Below are positions 28,301 to 40,196 of a DNA stretch of 64,000 nt, in pieces. Source of the stretch: Eonycteris spelaea (Eukaryota; Chordata; Mammalia; Chiroptera; Pteropodidae). Made by a program: the position numbers and the translations under genes. Location: assembly GCA_003508835.1 (NCBI GenBank), contig PUFA01000084.1:5642001-5706000 (forward strand), in the 5' to 3' direction. The notes beneath the pieces were generated by a model. It had not been told where the DNA came from and searched no databases. It saw only the letters and a list, made by a program, of their open reading frames with translations. Numbering within the stretch: position 1 is the first letter of the stretch; every line of letters starts with the position of its first letter.

Positions 28301-31300
28301 TATTTGAATTTTGAGTGATCTGTGGGAAGGTGGAAATCATAGAAAAGGTTTGGAGGCTACAATTCTAGGCGTAGCTTGTCAGGAGTTTGTATTATCCAAA
28401 ATATATATCTTTCTACACCAGTATAATCTGTTGCCCTGATTTATAATTTCTATTACATTTGTGGTTATTTTTATAAGAGTAGAGTCCATTTGCTATGTCT
28501 ATTTGAGTCCTTTTTTTTTTTCCATTTTCCCCATATGGATGCAGTACCAACCTGTTCATGAAATATCTTTTTATTATATTATTAATATGTAATTCTACTG
28601 TAGACCAAAAATATAAAACCGAATTTGTTCTTTTTAAAGATATAAAGAACTAGTGAGTTAAAGATTAAGAGTTGAAGGAAAAGACAGAAGAGCAGTGGTT
28701 AACTATGTTGTTAGAAATCTAAGAGTAGCCTTACCTGTTTTTTAACCAGTGCTTGCCAATCATACCATCATACCATGGAATTATATATTGGCTCCTTCAT
28801 TCTTATGTTCTATAATTCTTGTTTGTCTGTTTGTATTTCTTTTATGTAATTGAGGTTGCACATCATGCTATTTTTGGCAATGCCTGATTTTATTATATTG
28901 TACTTTTATCAGTCATTTCCTTTAGAAGGATGGGGGGGAAAGTTTTATTTCTTTTAATTTAAAATTTGTTTAATGCACTGGAAATAAAATTGGACATATT
29001 TCACTGTTTAAAAAATCAAAACAAAACAAAACCAAAACAAAAAAACCAGCAACCCAATGAGCAACAGGGAAAAAAGCTATGAAAGAAATCAATCTGTACT
29101 GAATACACATATAGAATACATCCCATACAAAAGAGAAACGCCATCGAATTAGAAAAATATATTGTTTAAGCTACAATGCTGAAAAAAATAAAAGCAACCT
29201 GGGTTCAATGGGGAAGAGGAAAATAGGGCATTCTTTTGAGATCTGAGATCTTGTCATTGTTCCAATTAATGCCCAAACAGGTTAAAAGTGGGAGAGGCAC
29301 TGATGGAGAGAGTCACCCCAGCCTTCCTCATACCCCTGGAGCTCTCTGTGACCTTGAAGCCTATGCTTGAGCTCCATTTTGAGAAAGAAAAAAAAAAGTC
29401 CTATGGTTGAGAAAGGTGCTTGTGTAGAAGTGTGTGTACAGTACACAGGGACACAGTTTAGTCTGCCCTTGTACTACTTCACGTGATTCTTTTTTCCGTG
29501 AGGTTTTGCAGTAGAGAGGCCAGCAACATGGGAGACTATAAATGACTCAGAACGTCAGCTATTATTGCTAAACAACCTCTTAACTCCGACGCGATCTCAT
29601 TTCTTCAGCATTCCCAGATACCAATGGAGCCAGTTAACCCATACAAATGCACAGTGAACGGAAAGACAGATAATTTTCCTAGCCAACTGGCTGTATCATT
29701 TGTTTAATATTTGCTGGGTTTTTCTGGTTTTGTTTTGTTTTAGAGTAGGGGTGGGAGTGGCTGTAACTTTACAAACCTAATACAGTAATTGTTTTGCATC
29801 TTCCATGTTTTATGCAAAAACAGACATTTAAATCAATAAATAATTGTGCCCTAGACTGAAAGTTAACGTGTAGGAGAGGAAAAAAAATTGTTGGAATTTT
29901 TTCTACATTTTTTTGTGAAGAATCTTTTTTGGAAAGGAAGGATACATATTTTTGTTGTGTAATATTTTCTATTTTTGAATGCATTTTATTGGTACAAGAC
30001 TGTTTTTTTGGTGAAGACATTATTTAAAAAAAAAAAAAGAAAAAAACTAATTGAAAAGTTTGCCCTTAAGGATATGCTGCAGTTTTGAGGTTAAAAAAAA
30101 AATAACTGATTAAAGATGCGTGTTAAAAGTTGGGATTATATTGTTGTTTTTTGTAATTGTTACAAGAAGAAGTTTGTACCCACTGCTGTTTATTTTGTTT
30201 CAGATGAGTAAGTAAAGGGATTGTTCTTGTTTTATTCTTTTTTTAGAGAAAAAAAAAAGCTATTTATGAAATGTCAAAAACACTGGACTGTGAGTTTAAG
30301 TGTGGAAGCATTTTAACACCCTGTGTCTTCGACCAATTATGGGAACCCCTTTTCTCTTCCCCCACGCCTTAGCCTTGCCAAATGAGAAAAAAATATATAA
30401 CAGCAGTCAGATGATCGAAGCCACTGAAGCCCTGCTTTAATTTTTATGGTTTGAAAAAGTTGTAAAACCAAAGTTAAATTTGTTTCTGAAATCCCACCGT
30501 CCGTAGTCCTTTTTTATATGACACAGCCAGCTGACTCTGCCTCTCTGTCTTGGACCATTGCCTTCTATAAGACTGGGGCCAACTCTAATGCCAAGTGAGG
30601 CTGAGAGGTGGTGAGCCTGAGAGTTGAGGTCTCATGAAGTAAATGTGAATGGGACTTCAACCTCTCAGTGGGCAACCACGATTCCCTATCCTGGGGCACA
30701 GCTACTTCGAGCACACTGCTTAAGCTGCCTGAGGAGAGAGCCTCCAGTCGCCTCCACCCTCACTTCTAAGACCCTCCTGTTACTGTTGCTCTCCAGGATG
30801 GCTTTGCCTTTCTCAGCAGCTCACATTCCATGGATGGGGTGAGGTAGGGAGAGGGATCCAGTTGAGAGAAATGGCTGTGGGTGCTATAAAGGCAACCCAG
30901 CCCTGGGAAGGTAGGGCAAGGGACTGTCTAGCACGGGATCTTGCCCACCTCCTCCTTGATTCTGTGGCTTGTCCATCCATCTGCTCACTGTGAAGATGAA
31001 GAGGCAGAGTGCCCTAAGGCTGTTCAATAGCTTTTCCATATTTTTTCAACATTGAAAAAATAATTTTTAAAAACTGTGATTAAAAAAAAAATCATTTGGC
31101 TGGAGGGAAGGGAAAAGGGAAACACCAAAAGCTGTAACATGATTAACTGGAGATATTTAACTGGGGGCACTTTCTAGACCAAGACAAATGAATTCCGTTC
31201 TGGACCCAAAAGCAGCCAAATCTTGAGACTGTCAATGACAGAAAGCTGAAGAGACGCCTCCATTTCCTCCTTTTTCCTTTCTTTCTCTCCGTCTCAAAAT

Positions 31301-31396
31301 TTCCTATTCTCTTTTTCCAGCTTCCTTCGAACTACTGCCCCAGTGGCCCTTGGACTCCCATTTTGTGTGTATGTGCACATGTGTGCATGCATGTGA

Positions 31397-31420
<24 letters not shown>
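31397..31420 (+). repeat. (AC)n microsatellite
   Basis: AC run preceded by an alternating purine-pyrimidine stretch 'tgtgtatgtgcacatg'. Confidence 0.95.
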
Positions 31421-31429
<9 letters not shown>

Positions 31430-31820
31430 GCCATTTTTCTTAAGGATTGTGGGACCGAATAAAATCATGTGCCTTCATTTTTTTTTCCTTTTATAGTTAT
31501 ATGAACCTCTTCCTTTTTACAGTGTTTAAAAAAATAGGGGAGGTTGAAGTGTTAGTGGACTTGGTCATCATTTGAAAAGTAACTTTTGTTTAGCACTTTC
31601 CCCCTAAACATTGAAAACAAACATTTCAGCCCCTTCATGATGCTCTTTGGACATTTAGAGCATCAGGTAACCAGATACATGACAACCTAAACCCATTTGA
31701 TCTTAGAGTAATTCCTGAAAATTCTATTTCATAGACTTCTTTGATTTTTATCAAAAACGAGGTGAACAATGGCAAGCAGCCTTGTTCTCCTGATTTGGTG
31801 CTTTTTGCGTGTGGCGTGGT

Positions 31821-31844
31821 GGGCATGGGGGTGGGGGGAGTGGG
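31821..31844 (+). promoter_or_regulatory. G-quadruplex motif in distal ZBTB20 3'UTR
   Basis: GGG-CAT-GGGGG-T-GGGGGG-AGT-GGG on the mRNA-sense strand, satisfying a four-run G3+ pattern with loops of 1-3 bases. Located about 800 bases upstream of the miR-568 hairpin. Confidence 0.6.
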
Positions 31845-32638
31845 TGTGTTTAGACAAAGGGTGCATTCCTACAGATCTCTGGTGCTGAAGGGCCTCGTGT
31901 TCCTTTCAGAGACTGCATTCGACACACTTTACACACAAATGAATGGTATCACATGCAATATTTTAATGGAGCAATGGAAGAGGCTCTTTGAAATGGGGTT
32001 TTGCATCTTTTTGTAACATTTTGATTTCTCTGGTGCCTTATTCCTACTTGATGCTGGCACTCACGTACCCCCAGGGAAATGACACAGAAGTCAGCCTCAG
32101 CAGTGGGGACGCTTGGGTGATGCTTGAGCATGCGAGGACGTGGGGAGGTTGGTGTCAGTTGGTGGGGAGAGGAGTAGATGGCATCCCTTAGCTGAAGCCA
32201 AGCAGGAACTGTGCAAATCCATACAAAGTTAACAATTCCGACCTGTAAACACACCCCAAACTCATTCTCCCTCATCTGAGCTTTCCTTTCTTCCTTCTTC
32301 CTCTTCTATCTCCGCCTTCTCCTAAAGGTGCTGCTGCTGCTGCTGCTAAGGTGCCCGGAGTCCAGAATGCCCAGTAATCACTCAGGCACAAGCCTGGCAC
32401 TGCCACGTCAGCCCCTGGCACGACCAAACTCAGGTTTCTCTTGCTTGGGGCTGAGAACTGTCAGATTTTCTCATCAAAATGTTTTCCAAGGAATCAGTGG
32501 ATTACAGTTATTCTGCATTAAAAATGCACTTTAAAAAAATAAATAAAAGCTCCAGACTGTTTAAAATGGACAGAGGGAGCAGGGGAAAGGTAAACGTGCT
32601 AGTGTCTGAACCCAGTTCAGTTTATCTCCAGTTGAAAC

Positions 32639-32731
32639 AATATACACTATATTATGTATAAATGTATACACACTTCCTATATATATCCATATATATAGTG
32701 TATATATTATACATGTATAGGTGTGTATATG
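32639..32731 (+). ncRNA. MIR568: mir-568 precursor hairpin
   Basis: The 20-base segment at 32654-32673, 'atgtataaatgtatacacac', is the mature miR-568 sequence as I know it from human. The flanks can fold back: 'atacactatattatgtata' on the left faces 'gtatatattatacatgtata' on the right, with a 'tatatatccatatata' loop region. In human MIR568 lies in the ZBTB20 3'UTR on the same strand, as here. The stem is very AU-rich and resembles a simple repeat. Whether it is efficiently processed cannot be told from sequence. Confidence 0.85.
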
Positions 32732-33563
32732 TGCATATATACACACATGCACACAACAAAATCAGATGCTCATTACAAATCCAGATGCTCATTACAAAAC
32801 CAGTTGCTACACAAACAGCAGCAGAGGAAACAAGGTTGGACTCTTGCAACAGATCACAAAAAATAAAAACAGCTACTTGCAGTGACTTTGGTCATTTCTG
32901 TGTGTTCATAAAGAATGGATTGTAACAAAGAAAAAAAAGGAACAGTGTTAGTGAAAGGAAACATGGGCGAAACCGTCTTGATCCAATGGGAATGCAGTAA
33001 TGTTCTATACTATACCATTTCATCTGTTATTTCTTTTAGTCATATTGATTTGATTTCAGTTTTTGGCTATCGAGTAAACTTTTTCAACTCAAGTGACCCA
33101 CAACAAACTGAATAAAACAACTACAGTGAAAGCCCTTTTCAATGGAAGATGTCAGAAATCTCAAAACCCTTGGCCTGGCTCAGAACTACCATGTACAAAT
33201 CAGTACTCTCTTAATGTTTGAAATAAAAACTGAAAAAAAAAAAAAACTTTTTGAAGCACCTTAATGTGGCCATCTACTCGAGGAGTGGTGCCACTCTTTT
33301 TCTTTGAGCACCTTATTGATGTGTTTTGCTATCTGCTGTCTTTCTGTTTCCTGTTGGCTGAATGGCTAGCTGTGAACACCCACATGTGCACGGACTGGAT
33401 GCCCGGTCATGTGATTGCTGAAAGGTGAACCCATGTCCTGATTTTTCCACCAGTGTTGTGATAAGATTCAGAGAAACCTTATTTCCTGCACAGAAATGTT
33501 TCTTATCACATTGTATTTTAGTATGGAAAGGAATATGGTCCCTTTTTTGCAATTGCTACTGTA

Positions 33564-33591
33564 TACACACACACACACACACACACACACA
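33564..33591 (+). repeat. (AC)n microsatellite
   Basis: Perfect AC run in the distal 3'UTR, followed by 'attcattcat'. Confidence 0.95.
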
Positions 33592-33897
33592 TTCATTCAT
33601 ATCCAAGTGGTATTTTCAATGTCTGTGTGGGTGTCACTGTTTATGCAGTTTCTATTTCCCAGTGAATTTTGAAAGGAGGGAAACTTTCCTAACCAGATTG
33701 TCTTTTCAGACTGAAGACCTAGGAACTGGGGAAGAGTTTGGAAAGAGGGAGAGGCAAGGAAAAAGAGAGCTTTAAATTGAAAGAATAAATTCCCAAGAGG
33801 AACCTGGGCTCATGACTGCAGACACAGTACCCTCCAATCTTTTCAGGTGGGCATAGAACACTGCTCATATCAGTCTGTGTACAGTATAAACCCATGT

Positions 33898-33944
<47 letters not shown>
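33898..33944 (+). repeat. (AC)n microsatellite, ~23 units
   Basis: Perfect AC run about 0.5 kb before the likely end of the ZBTB20 transcript. Confidence 0.97.
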
Positions 33945-33945
<1 letters not shown>

Positions 33946-34393
33946 ATCATCCATCAGTATATACATGGTTTGGGATGAGCAGGTCAATAGTTTTGAGAGG
34001 GAATTTGTTCCTTTTTTTTTCCCTCATTATACTCTTAAATTGTTGTCAGTTATCAAACAAACAAAAAATTGTTTTTGAAAAACCTTGCATACGCCTTTTC
34101 TATCAAGTGCTTTAAAATATAGACTAAATACACACATCCTGCCAGTTTTTTCTTACAGTGACAGTATCCTTACCTGCCATTTAATATTAGCCTCGTATTT
34201 TTCTCACGTATATTTACCTGTGACTTGTATTTGTTATTTAAACAGGAAAAAAAACATTCAAAAAAAGAAAAATTAACTGTAGCGCTTCATTATACTATTA
34301 TATTATTATTATTAATGTGACATTTTGGAATACTGTGAAGTTTTATCTCTTGCATATACTTTATACGGAAGTATTACGCCTTAAAAATACGAA

Positions 34394-34399
34394 AATAAA
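34394..34399 (+). terminator. Candidate distal ZBTB20 poly(A) signal (AATAAA)
   Basis: 'gaaaataaattttacaag' is followed within 30 bases by a GT-rich stretch 'ttctgttttgtgtgg', the usual downstream element. It is the last canonical AATAAA of the 3'UTR block. Confidence 0.5.
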
Positions 34400-34576
34400 T
34401 TTTACAAGGTTTCTGTTTTGTGTGGAAGAGTAATTGATGTTGCTAAGAATGATGTTTGTTTTTTGAGGTTTTTGTTGTTTTTTTTTTTAAATGTTACCAG
34501 CACTTTTTTGTAAGTTTCACTTTCCGAGGTATTGTACAAGTTCACACTGTTTGTGAAGTTTGAATATGAAGGAAAA

Positions 34577-34582
34577 ATTAAA
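34577..34582 (+). terminator. Alternative distal poly(A) signal (ATTAAA) next to an A tract
   Basis: ATTAAA runs directly into 17 genomic A (34580-34596) and then 'cctcttggtttcc'. It could be the true gene end or an internal priming site. Confidence 0.35.
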
Positions 34583-36759
34583 AAAAAAAAAAAAAACCTC
34601 TTGGTTTCCTATTGTGTCTTCTTTATACTGTGCAAGTTTTCCTGTTTTAGGCAGTTCTCTCTATTCTTTCATATGTTGTAGCTTGAGATTATCCAAAGTG
34701 AGGACTATACCCCCCCAAAAAAAATTCTCACTCTATCAGTCCCCATAGTTCAAGAGGTAAGAATTCCATGATTGGTGAGATTGAGGTCACTTCAGGGAAA
34801 AATAAGGCAAATTTGGGCATGTTCCATCCCTATCCAAACAATCCAGGGCTCATTTACTGCTGTCTAAATCATTCACCTTTCATTTTCTCTCACATGCAAG
34901 TCACTATCTGCTTCTTGTAGAAATAACCAATCCCATATAACACTATGCCCATCTACTCTTGTATACAAGGAAAGTTCATAACTCAAAATATGTCCCCATT
35001 TGATGACTTCAGAGACCTCTAAGGGACTCCTATTTTCTACATAGACCCTTCTCTCATATGCAACTCTACCCTAAGGGCTAACGTCATCATTCTCATACAA
35101 AATGCTAGTGTGATGAAGAAGACTTATACCTCATTTGTCCCTAGTGAAGTCAACCCAACTGAATTAGATTTGCAAAGTCTTCAGTAAGCATCTATATTTC
35201 ACTCAACATTGCGCAGTGTGTGAAGAAAATGGAATCAAATTAATTCAGCCCTGGTAAGCCTTAAAGATCGAACAACTAGAAATAAAGATTTGTATAAAAT
35301 CAAGAGCTAGATTGTACCAGTCGAACTCTCAGTGGCATGAGAGTTTATAAACTAAGAAACATATATGAGCAAGGTAAGTCAAGGAAGTGTTCAAGAACTA
35401 AGCAGTCTAGCTTGTGGACTCCCAAAGAGATGCAGGCTTTGGGCTGGAGGAACCGAGTGCAGACAGACATTTCCACCAGTGTGAAGAACACAGAGATACC
35501 CAAGTGTGAGCTTGGGATGGGAAGGGTCTTGAGAAATCTGGGTTGAAAGGTGACCTCTGTAAATTTAAATATTGACTCTTGCAACTCAATCACTGAACCC
35601 CTAAGTTCACCTGGTATTTTAGGAAATAGAAAATAAAGAGGAAGAAAATATTTTCATGATGCATGATTGTCCCTATTTGATTTCTACAAACCTTAGCAAC
35701 ATCTTAATGATGCCAGCTAACTTCACCCAGAGCCCTTGATCTCTCTGCATCATCCTCAAACTGTTGAGGGCTCTTCTCTGCCTGTTGAAATATTGTAATG
35801 TGGTTTATATACAGGCTATAACTGGCACATAGGCTATTCATATAGCACTTAGCAGTTTATGAAGTTCTCATTTACTTCATCCATCCTCACAATTATCCTG
35901 TGAAACATGAAGTAGTTATAATAGAAACGGAGGTTCAAAAACGTGTTTTTCAAATACAAAATGATTAATAAACTAGTGCTTGAAGTTGAGTTTTCTGAAA
36001 TCCAATGATATATATATACCACACCAGTGATATATATACCACACTCCAACTTGGTATATATCCTTACAAAGGAGGAAAAATTACCTCTCAAGACCTCCCC
36101 CCATATGAGGGGTCTGTGATTATTTTTATTATAATGTTTAGAAATAAACCAATAATTAATATAAGGTATAATTATTTTATTATAATCTTTCTTAAATCTG
36201 CTCAAACATAAACCAGGGAAACCTATTATGGTTATCACCCTTAAAGAATTATAAAACTAAAAATAGAAGTAAATTTTAAAATATTTTAATATACAAGTAA
36301 AAAATAAATACAAGTAAACTATAATAGGTTATAATAACAACATTAATATATTGGCTGATGCTTGGCTGAATCTAAGTCACTACGCGGCACACACACACGC
36401 ACACACACGAAAGGAATGTTGCCTGCATGGGCATGTATCCTTCGAAGTGCAGCCCCTACTCTGCAGTGCGCAAGTGCAGACAATTCTCCTGCCACTTTCC
36501 TAGTATTTCAACTGCTGCAAAATCTTCCACTGCTCTGCCTGCCTGGAACAAATGAATCATTTATGAATTAAGCCTCTATGTCTTGAAATCAGCTTATTTA
36601 TAAACACAAACATGGAGACTGGAGACAATGGCAGCACTCTGTTCTAAGAAGGTCATCTCTACAGGTATTATGCATTGGAAAGGGATCCCACCAGGAAGAA
36701 ACATGGCTGGCCTATAAACCTGCCTCTCTGTGTTTTCCTCATATGCAAGGCAATTACTA

Positions 36760-36962
36760 GAATTGTGATGTCTAATATACTAACCACCAGTCACATGTCA
36801 CTATTTACATTTAAGTTTATTAGAATTAAACAAAGTTCAGTTCCTTAGTCACATTAATCACTTTTCAAATGCTCAATAACCCCATGTGGCTATATCGGAT
36901 GGCACAGACATAGAACATTTCCAACATCGCGGCAAGTTCTGTTGGATAGTGTATGTCCTGGA
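36760..36962 (-). mobile_element. hAT-Charlie-type MITE fragment
   Basis: Contains 'caataaccccatgtggctat' and, towards the right end, a degenerate 'gttctgttggatagtg', which in reverse matches the 'actgtccaatagaac' start typical of this MITE group. Boundaries and exact family are uncertain. Confidence 0.55.
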
Positions 36963-37784
36963 TGCTATAATAAATTCTCTGACACATCAAAGTATATAGT
37001 TCTGACTTTGAGGAGCTCAGGCTCTTGCACACATAAGGCTCTCCTGGGCCTCTTGACAGGTTTGCTCTGGAGTAGAGGTGGGGATAACTAGTTAGCCTTG
37101 AAGCAGACTATGTAGAACCAAATGACTGAACAAAACTCACACCCTACAGCTGGCACCTACGACCTACTGCTGATTCCCTCCTCTTTGTGGGGTATAATAT
37201 GCCCGCCAGAATACTGCCACTCGTTGTAACACACACAGCTGCCCTGCCTGTCCAGCTCGATGCTGATGGAATCTGTAGACCCTGAGTGTGTGAGGATTCA
37301 TTTCCAGGGGCTCGCTGGGTAAGAAGGGACAAGTCATGAAATAAAATTGCAGGGGAAGGTCCTGTTTACTCATGCAGATTATCTACCTCAAAGCTCCATG
37401 ACTCAAAATTTCTCATCTTTGTTTAGCATAATCCTTTGGATTATAGATCAAACTGTATATGCCCAGGCTTAGGAGATGGAGTGATAAAAAGTAGGGAATC
37501 ATAAATTTATTTCTTTCTGAACTCTTATTCAATAATTCATTTATTCTCCTCTCCTCTTGTCAGAAAATCCAAGAGGGATCCAAGAGAGCTTAGGGTCTCT
37601 TCCTGTCTGTACTTAGTGGTCCCCTACCTCAAGCTCTCCTGTGATTCTTCCCTATGTTTTTCTCGAAAGACATAATAAAAGCAAAAAGTCTCCTCAAAGC
37701 CTATTTTAAATCAGAGGGAGAGACCACCAGTCAGAGATAGGCACCCTCCCCAACTACCAGTATGGCTTGGATTTAGAGTCTAGA

Positions 37785-38105
37785 GTTGCATGGTCCAATA
37801 AAAATATGATGGGAGCCACATATGTAATTTGAGATTTTTCCAGTAGTCACATTAAGGGAGAAAAAAGAAACAGGTGCATTTAATTTTAATATATTTAACC
37901 CAATATATCTAAAATATTATCATTTTGACATGTAATCAATATTTTTAAGTTTCTAATGTGATAATTTACTTTCTTATCATTCATATTAGGTCTTCAAAAT
38001 CTGATATATATTTTAAACCTACAGCACATCTCAATTCAAACTAACCACATCTCACATGCTCCATCGCTACATGCAGAGTGACTACTGAACCGGACTGTGC
38101 ATGTC
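37785..38105 (+). mobile_element. hAT-Charlie-type MITE (MER33-like)
   Basis: Good match to a known eutherian element beginning 'tggtccaataaaaatatg', then 'gagccacatatgtaatttg', 'aacccaatatatctaaaata', 'acagcacatctcaattc', and ending 'ccggactgtgc'. Almost full length. I am sure of the group, less so of the family name. Confidence 0.7.
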
Positions 38106-38977
38106 CCCAGGAATCCGTTCTCCAAGGAAAATCTAGTCCATTGAATTCCATTTTAAAATTTATTTTCCATTGAAGTCAATCTCATTTTAGTATCCTGACC
38201 CACTTACAACATCAATGGGTCCTTTTGTATTTCTATCACCATCCAAATGGTATTTGTAGATGTTTCCCAGTTACCATCATCATGTTAAATAACACCCAAC
38301 TCTCAATCTACCTCAGGTCAATATGTGCCTCCATCAAATCAAAATACCACTCTTTTTGTCATTACATCTTAGTTCATTTCCAATTTGTGAATTGTGTTCT
38401 ACTCCCAATTTACACTAGTTTGCGAGAAAAATGTTGAGAACTGCCAAGGCAAATAACAGCATTTTACATATATCTTGCTTCCAAAAAACTTGGCACTTTG
38501 GACAGATTTCAGCTCATTGCTCCTAACTACATACCTGTTTGGTAGAAAAGGGAGGAACATAAAAATAAAAATTCAAGAAGGAGTAGGAGTTGAATTGTCT
38601 TCTTGTTCAACCAACCAAATTCTTATGGAGCAGGGCAATGCTTTAATTTAGCAGTTGGCAAAAGACAGCCTTTCTTCACATTTTCTCAGTTCCTGTGCCG
38701 TGAAAGGAAATCAGTCACCTGTAAACCAACCTCCCTCCTTATTCCTCTAGGAGAGATGGTGGGAGGATAAAAGCCTAAATGCCACTTAAACAGAAACGAG
38801 CAGCTCAGATGCCACCCTAACCAGAGCACGGAGAGGTCAGGGCTGAATTTAAGGGGTCAGAGAAGCTAGCTTGAGGGTGTACATTTTTTAAATCCTCTAT
38901 CACCCTCCTTTTGTTTTTCCCTAGGAAGAGTACCGATTTTAAAAATCTAGGTTTTTCTTGTAGTGAGAAACAGATTC

Positions 38978-38983
38978 TTTATT
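38978..38983 (-). terminator. TIGIT: Candidate TIGIT poly(A) signal
   Basis: AATAAA on the - strand, about 0.98 kb after the ancestral TIGIT stop. Other - strand AATAAA signals occur near 38160 and 37507, so the real end is not decided by sequence alone. Confidence 0.35.
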
Positions 38984-39833
38984 CAAAGGTGCAATGGTGG
39001 ATTGATAGAGAAAAGGTGGGTCACGGCTAAGATGAAGGTTCCGCAAGGATGTGGCTTCCCAGTTCACTGTGGGAGGAGCTCCTAGTCTTCCATATCAGGC
39101 CATCACTGGATGCTGAGTACATCCAACAAAAGGAGACATCAGTTACCTGCCCAAACAATAAAATCTGAAGTCTTTTTTAGTTCCCTTGGTACCAGGTTCT
39201 TTCTTGTAGGGCTTTCACTCCCAACTTAGTTTCTACTAGTTCCCTGGACAAAACTCCTGTTCTCACCAGATCAGCCTCACTGCTCCCTGCACTCTTACAG
39301 CCCACTTCACTGCAGATAAGCCCATTCGACCGCCTCACACCAAACTGACACCTTTTCCCAAACATGTCTCATATCCTTATCTCCTTACTACCTCTCCATG
39401 TAAATGTCATCTCCCCGCTTAACTGTAAGTTCCTAAAGGGCTGAGACTTAAGACCATGGCTTAGTCATCCTTGAATCTCCCCACAGAAGCTGGTACCAAT
39501 GCCTTCTTCACAGGCCACCTTGAAGGTGTGAATGTTGGTGAAACTGACATTGAGAAAGGAGATGAGTGTGGCTCTGCAGTCATACACCATCATCACCCAC
39601 CACAAAACCCTGTAGCCTAAACCACTTCCCGATGTCGGTAAGAGGAATAGATGGCTGAGAGCCACAGAATTGGCTCAAACCGCCCAATTCAAAACCAGGG
39701 CTTTTTTTTTAAAACATTGCATTTATAATCAAAGTTCAAGCTGCTCACCCCACGCCTACCATAATGGACTGGAAGGAAAGGGTACAGGAAATGCAGACAG
39801 AGAAGAGGATGACATTCATTCACCCAACAGAAC

Positions 39834-39875
39834 ACACACATAGCACGCGCACGTGCGCGCACACACACACAGAGA
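39834..39875. repeat. Alternating purine-pyrimidine (CA/CG) tract
   Basis: 'cacgcgcacgtgcgcgcac' flanked by AC runs. It has strong Z-DNA-forming composition and lies about 85 bases beyond the TIGIT stop, in its expected 3'UTR. Confidence 0.8.
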
Positions 39876-39958
39876 GCACTGATGGAGAGTTAAGATGCTT
39901 ATACATCCATTTGTAATAGCAAAAACAGTCTGTATCTCCCAGAAGATGCCTCTGGCAG

Positions 39959-40196
39959 CTAACTCGTCTCTGCTGGGAAGCTGAGGCTCCCGAGGCTTCT
40001 ATAACTCAGGACGTTTGAAGTAGTCATGCTGCTCAGCATAGTCATCTCCCCTCTGCTCTCTGTGGAGGCCTGCAGGCACAGCTTCCACCTGGACACAGCT
40101 TCCATGGGGTGACAGCACAGTGGGGTCCCACTCCTCCTCTGCAGATGCTGGTCTCCTGAGGCCACTTTCTATAGAATGGGTTCTGAGAAATTTCTT
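39959..40196 (-). CDS. TIGIT: TIGIT exon 4 (cytoplasmic tail), 1-base insertion
   Basis: Acceptor 'tttgtttttag' starts 'KKFLRTHSIESGLRRPASAE', followed by 'GSCVQVEAVPAGL' and 'DDYAEQHDYF', the ITT-like tyrosine region. An AA has become AAA (plus-strand TTT at 40014-40016), so the tail frame ends early at TAG 39999-40001. One frame away the conserved 'NVLSYRSLG' with the ITIM tyrosine, then 'ETS' and the ancestral stop at 39959-39961, are intact. Length 238, against 237 expected for a whole number of codons. Confidence 0.9.

Larger units (their letters stand above)
10501..34600 (+). other. ZBTB20: ZBTB20 long 3'UTR
   Basis: The ~24 kb downstream of the stop codon contain no coding exon I recognise. 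Open frames are short and several are just translated CA/TG repeats. Human ZBTB20 is known for a 3'UTR of this order that contains MIR568, and the miR-568 hairpin occurs here at 32639-32731, which supports the assignment. Many AATAAA signals occur along it (for example near 11768, 13281, 28983, 31457, 33110, 33220), so shorter isoforms are possible. The distal candidates are 34394-34399 and 34577-34582. I saw no clear SINE, LINE or LTR insertion between 10.5 and 34.6 kb. Notable items inside are listed separately. Confidence 0.75.
34600..38977. other. Intergenic interval between the ZBTB20 and TIGIT 3' ends
   Basis: No gene is recognised here. Content: unique AT-rich DNA, a local direct duplication of 'tgatatatataccaca' at 36006-36049, a short AC tract at 36389-36408, and two hAT-type fossils listed separately. 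The distal TIGIT 3'UTR may extend into the right part. Confidence 0.6.

Noticed and set aside
35849..36238. A 129-codon - strand open frame
   Set aside because: It lies in AT-rich DNA and its residues (Ile, Tyr, Asn, Phe) simply reflect base composition. No motif or splice context.
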